In this document: one piece after another, positions 1-4,587 of the stretch
How the letters are laid out: each line of letters starts with the position of its first letter
How positions within the stretch are numbered: position 1 is the first letter of the stretch
Source: Thermoanaerobaculales bacterium
GTDB lineage: Bacteria; Acidobacteriota; Thermoanaerobaculia; Thermoanaerobaculales; Sulfomarinibacteraceae
DNA: 6,777 nucleotides
Assembly: GCA_025456385.1 (NCBI GenBank)
Contig: JALOKS010000144.1
Location: forward strand, 1 to 6,777
Direction of reading: 5' to 3'
Notes under the pieces: generated by a model
What the model saw: the letters and a program-made list of their open reading frames with translations, nothing else
What the model was told of the DNA's origin: nothing
Databases searched by the model: none
Program-made: the position numbers and the translations under genes

Positions 1-4
1 GCCC

Positions 5-541
5 TCACCTCCGGTCGACGTGGGAGAAGACCTTCGCCTCGACCCCGAGCTCGTCGGCGATGAAGGCCAGGGCCTCGCGCAGGTCCGCGATCTCGAGCTG
101 CGGCGGCACGCGCACGACCGCCGACATGGTGAAGAGCGGGGTGCCGCTCATCGGCGCCGCCACGACGTCCGTGGTCATGGTCTCGACGTTGATGCCCTGC
201 TCCGCGAGGTAGCGGGCGACCTGGTGGATGATGCCGACGTGGTCGGCGCCGAGAACGGTGATGGCGCAGGCTGTGGCCGCGACCGGCTCGCCGTCCTCGG
301 GCTCGCTGAGGCGGGTGTCGACGTCGTAGCGCGCGTAGTGCATCTCGGCCAGGGCCGTCCGCAGAGCCTCGATCCGCTCCCCGGGCGCGGTCACGAACAT
401 CAGCATGGCGAAGTCCCCGCCCAGCCGCACCATCCGGCTCGCCTCGACGTTGGCGTCGAAGCGGAGGAGGAGCGCGGTGATCTCGTCGAGGATGCCGACC
501 CGGTCGCGGCCGGAGGCGGTGAGCACCAGCTGTTTGCGCAT
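5..541 (-). CDS. Double ACT-domain protein, GcvR-like regulator
   Basis: This 178-residue protein consists of two ACT domains, at about residues 3-75 and 91-172. Each begins with a strand followed by the motif that shapes the ACT ligand or partner loop: SGRDRVGIL at 10-18 and GADHVGII at 98-105. Two-ACT proteins of this size belong to the GcvR/ACT regulatory family, cytoplasmic proteins that act through small-molecule or protein binding and not through DNA contact. In enterobacteria GcvR binds GcvA and glycine to restrain the glycine cleavage operon. No gcv gene or GcvA partner is visible here, so the ligand and target are unknown. The ATG at 541 is preferred over an in-frame ATG at 568 because a GGGGGAG ribosome site lies 5 bases upstream of it; the extra nine residues (MPSGNGGAC) match nothing in the fold. 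The TGA is at 5-7. No sigma-70 promoter stands out upstream. Family assignment is firm; the specific role is inference. Confidence 0.87.
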   Translation of the reverse strand: MRKQLVLTASGRDRVGILDEITALLLRFDANVEASRMVRLGGDFAMLMFVTAPGERIEALRTALAEMHYARYDVDTRLSEPEDGEPVAATACAITVLGADHVGIIHQVARYLAEQGINVETMTTDVVAAPMSGTPLFTMSAVVRVPPQLEIADLREALAFIADELGVEAKVFSHVDRR

Positions 542-546
542 GCACG

Positions 547-553
547 CTCCCCC
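547..553 (-). promoter_or_regulatory. Ribosome binding site deciding the ACT gene start
   Basis: On the minus strand this reads GGGGGAG, 5 bases ahead of the ATG at 541. It supports starting the ACT-domain protein there and not at the upstream in-frame ATG at 568. Confidence 0.6.
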
Positions 554-659
554 GTTTCCTGAGGGCACCCTTCCATGGTAACCCGAGGGGACCGCCCGGC
601 CGTACGCGCCGCAGCCGCCGGGAGGCTTCCCGGGGCGCCGATTCCGGAGTCCAAATCAT

Positions 660-689
660 GCCTACCCCTTTGAGTCAGGCCGGGTAGGC
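660..689. repeat. 8-bp inverted repeat GCCTACCC/GGGTAGGC
   Basis: GCCTACCC at 660-667 is perfectly complementary to GGGTAGGC at 682-689, with a 14-base spacer. The arms share the GTAGGC core with the twin-hairpin element 20 bases to the right, so it may be a decayed member of the same repeat family. Alternatively it could be an operator or leader hairpin for the ACT gene on the minus strand. There is no T-tract on either side, so it is not an intrinsic terminator. Confidence 0.5.
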
Positions 690-708
690 TGTCTGTGTCC
701 TCTCGTTC

Positions 709-781
709 GTAGGCGGGTCCTTCAGGGCCCGCCAACGTAGCTCCCAGGGCACTTCTCGCGCACCCTGAAGGGTGCGCCTAC
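709..781. repeat. REP/BIME-like pair of inverted GTAG-hairpins
   Basis: Two units of identical architecture face each other. Unit 1 (709-732, plus strand) is GTAG followed by an 8-bp stem GCGGGTCC/GGGCCCGC closed by the loop TTCA. Unit 2 (758-781, minus strand) is GTAG followed by an 8-bp stem GCGCACCC/GGGTGCGC closed by the same TTCA loop. Stem bases differ between the units while pairing is kept (one G-U pair in unit 1). A 25-base linker (733-757) separates them. A GTAG tetranucleotide at the foot of a short hairpin, in head-to-head pairs, is the hallmark of REP sequences and BIMEs mobilised by REP-associated tyrosine transposases. No such transposase is present in the window, and no target-site duplication is evident. 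Structure is directly seen; assignment to the REP class is inference. Confidence 0.6.
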
Positions 782-799
782 AGCACGTCAGACCGTCGT

Positions 800-869
800 G
801 TGCCCAAAACCATGCGCCCCGCCGTGACCTCACCTGGGGGGAGGGGCATGTTTCAGATTGTGTGGGCAC
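800..869. repeat. Interrupted inverted repeat
   Basis: GTGCCCA at 800-806 pairs with TGGGCAC at 863-869. Inside it, the left arm AAACCATGCGCCCC can pair with the right arm GGGGCATGTTT if two single-base bulges are allowed. The right side carries about nine unpaired bases between the two paired blocks. It could be the remnant of a small palindromic element or a structured leader; no function can be assigned. Confidence 0.3.
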
Positions 870-876
870 GGCACAC

Positions 877-905
877 AAAAAAACGGCGCGGCCGGGCCGC
901 GCCGT
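877..905 (-). terminator. Intrinsic terminator of the sigma/anti-sigma/DUF4097 operon
   Basis: On the minus strand, a very GC-rich stem is followed directly by seven Ts (plus-strand A-tract 877-883). The arms, plus-strand 884-892 and 896-904, pair perfectly over 9 bp, extended by an A-T pair at 883/905, with a 3-base loop. The stem begins 21 bases past the DUF4097 stop codon, the expected place for a Rho-independent terminator. A further hairpin just beyond the T-tract (TTGTGTG/CACACAA, 858-878) might act as a backup. Confidence 0.88.
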
Positions 906-926
906 CAGGGATCTTGCGGTGTGGAC

Positions 927-1826
927 TCAGCGGCTGAGCAGCTTGATCGAGCCGCTGAAGCTGCTCAAGGAGATCGACGGCCCGCCGGAGCCGATCGAGA
1001 AGCGGAGTTTCTTCTCCGGCGTGTACTGGCTGGTCTTCTTCGCCTCGGGCCCGAACTGGTTGCTGATCGTGCCCGAGAAGGTCTCGAGCTCGAAGGACGC
1101 CGGCGCTCCGGCGTCGGCGACGAGGGTGATGGAGCCGCTCATCGACTCCATGTCGATGCTGCCGGACGCGCCCGGAACCGCCTTGCAGGTGATTTCGCCG
1201 GAGACGGTCTCGAAGCTCCCGCCGCCGAGGGTGCCGCCCTCGACCAGGATCGATCCGCTGACGTTCTCGGCCTCGACCCGCCCCTGCGAGGAGCCGACGC
1301 GGATCGCACCGCTCACCGAGGCGAGCTCGGCGCCGTCCGGCGCGCTGGCGACGTCGATCGAGCCGCTCACGGTCTCGACGTCGAGCGCCTCCGGTCGGTC
1401 AGACACCCGAATGGCGCCACTGACCGACTCCAGCTCGACTGCGGCGCGCACGCCGCCGACCTCGATCGAGGCGCTCACCGTCTCGACCTCCAGCGGCGAG
1501 CCCTGGGGCACGCGGATCACGAGCTCGGTCTCGCTCGTGTGGCGACCGCGGAAGTTCTCCTCGTACTTGACCTCGATGCTGATCCCCTCACCGTCGCTCT
1601 CGACCTCGATCCCCTCGACCCCGTCGCCCAGGGTGCCGGTGATCTCGACCTCGGCCTGGTCCCAGCCGGTTATGACCAGGGACCCCGCGATGTTTTCGAT
1701 CGAGACCGCCGCGCCGGGGGCGACCGGGTGCCGCTCGTTCACGGGCTGCGCCGCCGCCAGCGGGGCCGCCGCCGCCGCCGTCAGCAGTACCACGAGCACC
1801 AGCAGTCGCAGGTTCGTCCTCTTCAT
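927..1826 (-). CDS. Exported DUF4097 beta-solenoid (adhesin-like) protein
   Basis: This 299-residue protein has a clear Sec signal peptide: K2/R3, a hydrophobic core at about 6-24, and likely cleavage after AAA at 24-26. It should act in the periplasm or at the cell surface. The mature part is a DUF4097 repeat protein, with recurring E-[TS]-[VMF]-S-G-[SA]-I rungs whose SG (or SA) pairs fall at 118, 136, 154, 172, 190, 209, 230, 251 and 291. Strict 18-residue spacing over the first five is typical of a stacked right-handed beta-helix. The molecular function of DUF4097 is not established; such proteins are often encoded beside ECF sigma/anti-sigma pairs. The ATG at 1826 is preceded by GGGAGGA with 4 bases between, and lies 34 bases after the anti-sigma stop, so it is the third gene of that operon. 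A strong terminator follows. A single mature cysteine, C214, is present. It is probably an envelope effector of the sigma factor (inference). Confidence 0.88.
   Translation of the reverse strand: MKRTNLRLLVLVVLLTAAAAAPLAAAQPVNERHPVAPGAAVSIENIAGSLVITGWDQAEVEITGTLGDGVEGIEVESDGEGISIEVKYEENFRGRHTSETELVIRVPQGSPLEVETVSASIEVGGVRAAVELESVSGAIRVSDRPEALDVETVSGSIDVASAPDGAELASVSGAIRVGSSQGRVEAENVSGSILVEGGTLGGGSFETVSGEITCKAVPGASGSIDMESMSGSITLVADAGAPASFELETFSGTISNQFGPEAKKTSQYTPEKKLRFSIGSGGPSISLSSFSGSIKLLSR
1221..1490 (-). repeat. 54-base (18-residue) coding repeats in the DUF4097 gene
   Basis: Five consecutive imperfect units of 18 codons encode residues 113-202. Each has an acidic-T/S-V-S-[GA]-x-I core, with the SG/SA pair at 118, 136, 154, 172 and 190. 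At DNA level the repeated phrases resemble GAGCCGCTCAC and CTCGAC on the plus strand. The period lengthens to 19-21 residues toward the C-terminus. Conservation at protein level exceeds that at DNA level, which fits old duplications of beta-helix rungs and not recent slippage. Confidence 0.65.
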
Positions 1827-1860
1827 GTCATCCTCCCTGCCCGCCGCAGCGGGTCGTTGC

Positions 1861-2529
1861 TCACGTTCTCGATGGCAGCCGCGCCGCCCGCTCCAGGAGA
1901 TCGACCTGACGGCGGTAGGCCGCCACCAGCTGCCGCTGCAGCAGCGCGTTGTCCGGGTCGGCGCCGAGCGCCTCCGCGATCCTCGCCATCGACTGGTCGA
2001 TGAGCTCCAGGTTGGCCATCACGAGCGCGAAGGTCTCGGGGGCCAGCTGGTCCCGCCGCCGCTCCAGGATCTCGAGCAGGTCCCGGCGGGTGGTCGCGTA
2101 GTCGAGCACGCCGAGCGCGTCGAAGGACGCGAGCAGCGCCTCCGTCTCGATCGCTCCGGCGACCGGGGCCGCACTTGGGGCCGGCGCCGACGCGGTGAGG
2201 GCCTGCTGCCGGCCGGCCAGGTAGGCGCCAACCACCGCCGCCGCCGCGAGCAGGACCGAGGCCGCCACCGCGAGCTCGCGGCGGCCGAAGCGCCCGCGCG
2301 CCACGCGGGCCGCGTCGAGGCGCGCGGCGACGCCGGGCCACAGGTCCCGCTCCGGCTCGAGGGTCTGCGGCAGCTCGGCGATGCGGGCCGCGAGCCCGGC
2401 CGCCTCCGCGAGCTCGGCGGCGCAGTCCGGACAGCGCTCGAGGTGGCTTTCCGCCTCCCGGGCCTCGGCGGAGCTCAGCCGCCCGTCGAGAAGATCGTCG
2501 ATCCGCAGCTTCACATCATTGCAGTTCAT
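1861..2529 (-). CDS. Zinc-finger transmembrane anti-sigma factor
   Basis: This protein of 222 residues begins with an anti-sigma zinc finger (ZAS/zf-HC2). C3, H29, C33 and C36 form the Cys-X25-His-X3-Cys-X2-Cys signature (HLERCPDC). In this family the domain binds the cognate ECF sigma factor in the cytoplasm, sometimes in a redox-sensitive way. A basic stretch (RGRFGRRE) precedes one membrane helix at about 86-105, so the C-terminal 115 residues lie outside the membrane. That part is an alanine/proline-rich linker followed by helices, including the LERRRDQL and DNALLQRQLVAAYRRQ stretches near the end. Such helices are common in anti-sigma factors of Acidobacteriota-like genomes and may sense an envelope signal. 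The start codon overlaps the sigma gene's stop codon in the ATGA form, fixing the start and implying translational coupling. It precedes the DUF4097 gene by 34 bases. Function by family is strong; the stimulus is unknown. Confidence 0.9.
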   Translation of the reverse strand: MNCNDVKLRIDDLLDGRLSSAEAREAESHLERCPDCAAELAEAAGLAARIAELPQTLEPERDLWPGVAARLDAARVARGRFGRRELAVAASVLLAAAAVVGAYLAGRQQALTASAPAPSAAPVAGAIETEALLASFDALGVLDYATTRRDLLEILERRRDQLAPETFALVMANLELIDQSMARIAEALGADPDNALLQRQLVAAYRRQVDLLERAARLPSRT

Positions 2530-3068
2530 GGTGCGAGAGCCTTTCGCAGGATTCGCCGCGCCCGGTGCAGCTGGGCCTTCGAGGTGCCGACGGCGATGCC
2601 GGTGAGGCGCGCGATCTCCTCGTGCCTGAAGCCCTCGACATCGTGGAGCACGAAGACCTCGCGCGCGCGGTCCGGGAGCGCGCCGATCGCGCGCTCGAGA
2701 TCGATGGCCTCCCCGGGGCTGACCGTCGTGACGGCCCGCTCGGGCTCCGCCGCTTCGGGCGGGGCGCTGCCGCGGGCGCGGCTCGAGGCGCTGCGCCGGT
2801 GGCCGAGGACGACGTTGACGGTCACCCGGTGCAGCCAGGTCGAGAACGCGCTGGCGCCGCGGAAGGACGGCAGCTTCTGCCAGGCGCGCACGAAGCTCTC
2901 CTGGACCAGCTCCTCGGCGAGGTGGCGGTCGCCGGACATCCGCAGGCAGAGGGCGTAGACGCGGCCCACGTTGGCCCGGTACAGCTCCTCGAAGGCCTGC
3001 ACATCGCCCGCCGCAGCCCGGGCCACCAGCCCCGGCACTCCGAAGCCGGCCTCGCGCGGGGCCGCCAT
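2526..3068 (-). CDS. ECF-family RNA polymerase sigma factor (RpoE-like)
   Basis: This 180-residue sigma factor (from the ATG at 3068) has only regions 2 and 4, as in ECF sigma factors. Region 2 spans about 15-93, starting LVARAAAGDVQAFEELY, with region 2.2 at LAEELVQESFVRAW (50-63) for core RNA polymerase binding and the -10-recognising STWLHRVTVNVV near 76-87. A variable linker (94-121) follows. Region 4 covers 122-177, with LPDRAREVFVLHDVEGF and the helix-turn-helix HEEIARLTGIAVGTSKAQLHRAR (in part) for the -35 element. It directs polymerase to stress or envelope promoters and is presumably restrained by the anti-sigma factor encoded next. A GTG at 3122 would add 18 residues. Neither start has a good ribosome site; I favour 3068 because the putative promoter would place the transcript start within a few bases of 3122, which would make that GTG essentially leaderless. 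The start is therefore uncertain, the identity is not. Confidence 0.92.
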   Translation of the reverse strand: MAAPREAGFGVPGLVARAAAGDVQAFEELYRANVGRVYALCLRMSGDRHLAEELVQESFVRAWQKLPSFRGASAFSTWLHRVTVNVVLGHRRSASSRARGSAPPEAAEPERAVTTVSPGEAIDLERAIGALPDRAREVFVLHDVEGFRHEEIARLTGIAVGTSKAQLHRARRILRKALAP

Positions 3069-3130
3069 CAGGTTCGGGAGGGTGCAGCCGTCCGCTGCCG
3101 GTGCGATCGCCGTCGGTGCCACGCCCTATG

Positions 3131-3158
3131 AGATACCGGGGCCCGGAAAATGGTTGCA
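3131..3158 (-). promoter_or_regulatory. Putative ECF-type promoter of the sigma operon
   Basis: On the minus strand, TGCAACC (3158-3152) is followed after 15 bases by GTATCT (3136-3131). An AAC-containing -35 element with a spacer of about 15-16 bases and a short GT-C-containing -10 is the general form of ECF promoters, and ECF operons are often autoregulated. Predicted transcription start is about 3121-3127, giving a leader of some 55 bases to the ATG at 3068. The match is by eye and the exact consensus for this ECF group is not known to me. Confidence 0.5.
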
Positions 3159-3244
3159 GGGGCCGCCCCCAGCCGGCCCGGGTGCGGGCTCGCCCGCGAA
3201 ACGGTGCGGGAATCTCGCTCCCGCCGCCGCGGTTTGCGGCTGCA

Positions 3245-3250
3245 GGGAGG
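3245..3250 (+). promoter_or_regulatory. Ribosome binding site deciding the apaG start
   Basis: GGGAGG lies 6 bases before the ATG at 3257. It settles the start against a 52-codon in-frame extension to 3101, whose residues are arginine/proline-rich and unrelated to ApaG. Confidence 0.75.
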
Positions 3251-3256
3251 CGGTCG

Positions 3257-3646
3257 ATGGACGACTCGAAAGCGACCACGCGCGGGGTGGAGGTCTCGGT
3301 GCAGGCGAGCTTCGTGGCCGAGCGCTCGCAGCCGGCACTGGGCCGCTGGTTCTTCGCCTACCGGATCCGGATCGCCAACCGCGGCGAGGTGCCGGTGCAG
3401 CTCCTCACCCGTCACTGGGTGATCACCGACGCCCACGGCAACGTCGAGGAGGTTCGGGGTCCCGGCGTGGTCGGCGAGCAGCCGCACCTGGCCCCCGGCG
3501 AGGCCTTCGAGTACACCTCGTTCTGCCCTCTCACCACCCCCTTCGGGACCATGGAGGGGAGCTACGAGATGGTCACCGACAACGGCGAGCGCTTCTGGGC
3601 CGCGATCGGCCGCTTCACGCTCAGCGAGCCCCTGGCGGTGAACTGA
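3257..3646 (+). CDS. apaG: ApaG family protein
   Basis: The 129-residue product is a full-length ApaG, a single fibronectin-III-like beta-sandwich domain and the usual size for the family. Diagnostic segments are YRIRIANRG (35-43), LLTRHWVITDAHG (49-61), EVRGPGVVGEQPHLAPGE (65-82) and the closing YTSFCPLTTPFGTMEGSY (86-103). ApaG proteins are soluble. In enterobacteria loss of apaG (corD) affects cobalt resistance and magnesium efflux, and the gene often neighbours ksgA and apaH; neither is present here. The biochemical role is still not settled. The gene is divergent from the ECF sigma gene across about 190 bases (from the sigma ATG at 3068), so its control region shares space with the sigma promoter. 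No clear promoter of its own is seen. It ends 14 bases before the convergent stop codon of the cytidylate-kinase-like gene, with no terminator hairpin between them. Confidence 0.93.
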   Translation: MDDSKATTRGVEVSVQASFVAERSQPALGRWFFAYRIRIANRGEVPVQLLTRHWVITDAHGNVEEVRGPGVVGEQPHLAPGEAFEYTSFCPLTTPFGTMEGSYEMVTDNGERFWAAIGRFTLSEPLAVN

Positions 3647-3660
3647 GGCCCCCCGCCCCC

Positions 3661-4365
3661 TCACGCGCCGAGCCCGCGCAGCTCGAGAGCCCGGCAGATG
3701 AGGTCGGCGGCGCCCGGGGGCCCGAAGCGCGCCGCGTCGATGACGAGGTCGTAGTTGGCGGCGTCCGCGGGATCGCAGTGGAAGTGGCGGCGGACGAAGT
3801 CCGTTCGGCTGCGGTCGAGCTCGTCGAGCCGCGCCCCCGCCGACTTCTCGTCGAGACCCTCGCGCGCGGCGAGCGCCGCGAGCCGCTGCGTGCGCGGGGC
3901 CACGACGCGCACCCGGAGCCCGAACTCGGGCGGCAGCACGAGGTTGGCGGCCCTGCCGACGATGACGACCGGGCCCGCATAGGCCGCCAGGGCGATGCCC
4001 CGGCTCAGCATCGAGACGTAGGAGTCCTGGAGGACGAGTCGTGAGGCGAAGAGGTTGAGGAGGGTTTCCGAGAACCAGTTGACCCGCGTCTCGTCCATCA
4101 GCTCGAGCAGCCGCGGCGCGAGCTCGAGGTTCTTCGCCAGTCCCTGCACGAGCTCGCGATCGAGCACCGGCCACCCCAGGCGCTCGCTGACCAGCCTCGC
4201 GACCTCGGCGCCACGGGACTCCGCCTCGCGCGAGATCGTCACGTAGGGGCCGAGCGCCGGCTCCCGGGCCGGCTCGGCCTCGGAGGCCGCGCGCTCCAGG
4301 AGGCTCTGGAAGCGCATCCGAAACTCGGCCGGTTCGGCGGCGACAGCGGCGAGTGTCCTGCTCAT
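3661..4365 (-). CDS. Cytidylate kinase-like family protein
   Basis: This 234-residue protein belongs to the cytidylate kinase-like family (Cytidylate_kin2), P-loop NMP-kinase relatives of largely unknown substrate. Recognisable blocks after a roughly 38-residue N-terminal extension are YVTISRE (41-47), then GAEVARLVSERLGWPVLDREL (52-72, in part), matching the family's ISR...GxxIAxxLAxxLGxxxxDREL core; a middle VVIVGRAANLVLP block; an LRVRVVAP strand; the arginine-rich lid SRTDFVRRHF; and the end NYDLVIDAARFG. The segment that should carry the phosphate-binding GSGG reads AESRG (48-52), so only the last glycine survives. ATP binding may be altered or lost. The ATG at 4365 has GGGAGGG on the minus strand 7 bases upstream. 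It is convergent with apaG and divergent from the Ser/Thr kinase gene 222 bases away. Substrate and activity cannot be told from sequence. Confidence 0.85.
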   Translation of the reverse strand: MSRTLAAVAAEPAEFRMRFQSLLERAASEAEPAREPALGPYVTISREAESRGAEVARLVSERLGWPVLDRELVQGLAKNLELAPRLLELMDETRVNWFSETLLNLFASRLVLQDSYVSMLSRGIALAAYAGPVVIVGRAANLVLPPEFGLRVRVVAPRTQRLAALAAREGLDEKSAGARLDELDRSRTDFVRRHFHCDPADAANYDLVIDAARFGPPGAADLICRALELRGLGA

Positions 4366-4461
4366 GGTCCGACCCTCCCACCTCCAAGATATGGCCCCGA
4401 GCAGCCGTGCGCCAGCGCCCGCCGGCTGCCCCGGTTCCACCCTCAGAGCCCGACTCTTGTG

Positions 4462-4467
4462 TACAAT
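4462..4467 (+). promoter_or_regulatory. Possible -10 element for the Ser/Thr kinase gene
   Basis: TACAAT stands out as an AT-rich hexamer in a GC-rich gap and differs from TATAAT by one base. At a 17-base spacing the -35 position reads ACCCTC, which is poor, so recognition would need an activator or another sigma factor. Transcription from here would leave a leader of roughly 115 bases before the GTG at 4588. Confidence 0.35.
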
Positions 4468-4576
4468 GGCAGCAGCGCTTCGAGGACAGGCAACGGATCG
4501 CGGGAGCGACCCCACGCCCGCAGGCCCGGCGGGTGGGCGCCGGTCGCGAGCCCCGCGGCCCGGCGCTCGTGCGGAC

Positions 4577-4583
4577 GGAGAGG
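4577..4583 (+). promoter_or_regulatory. Ribosome binding site deciding the kinase GTG start
   Basis: GGAGAGG lies 4 bases before the GTG at 4588. With the kinase fold beginning at residue 9 (HYQVLERLGGGG), it supports this non-ATG start; no in-frame ATG exists before M20, which is already inside the glycine-rich loop. Confidence 0.7.
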
Positions 4584-4587
4584 CGGC

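Larger units (their letters stand above)
542..926. other. Non-coding region rich in inverted repeats
   Basis: No credible gene lies here. From left to right it holds: the ACT gene's ribosome site; a small hairpin, CCGGGA/TCCCGG, at 618-633; an 8-bp inverted repeat at 660-689; a twin GTAG-hairpin element at 709-781; an interrupted inverted repeat at 800-869; a 7-bp hairpin TTGTGTG/CACACAA at 858-878; and the terminator of the operon to its right at 877-905. The ACT gene must be transcribed from a promoter within or to the right of this stretch, on the minus strand, but I see no convincing -35/-10 pair. It is much richer in inverted repeats than the other intergenic gaps in the window. Confidence 0.6.

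Noticed and set aside
618..633. Hairpin CCGGGA/TCCCGG as a terminator
   Set aside because: The stem is short and has no T-tract on either strand; it could arise by chance at this GC content.
759..776. The CGCACCC/GGGTGCG hairpin as a terminator for a gene to the left or right
   Set aside because: No T-tract follows on either strand, and the hairpin is better explained as one arm of the paired GTAG-repeat element.
772..2958. A 728-codon open frame on the plus strand opposite the sigma, anti-sigma and DUF4097 genes
   Set aside because: It is antisense to three genes with clear domain content, spans a terminator and intergenic DNA, and its product is low-complexity Ser/Thr/Arg/Ala sequence. 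Long antisense frames are expected at this GC content.
3184..3197. GCGGGC/GCCCGC hairpin upstream of apaG as a riboswitch or attenuator
   Set aside because: The stem is 5-6 bp with a tiny loop, with no further conserved structure or T-tract. I cannot support a regulatory RNA.
1861..3279. Reading the anti-sigma frame as a 472-residue protein from 3279
   Set aside because: The added part is a shifted frame of the sigma gene. The ATG at 2529 overlaps the sigma stop codon in the coupled ATGA form and begins exactly at the zinc-finger domain.
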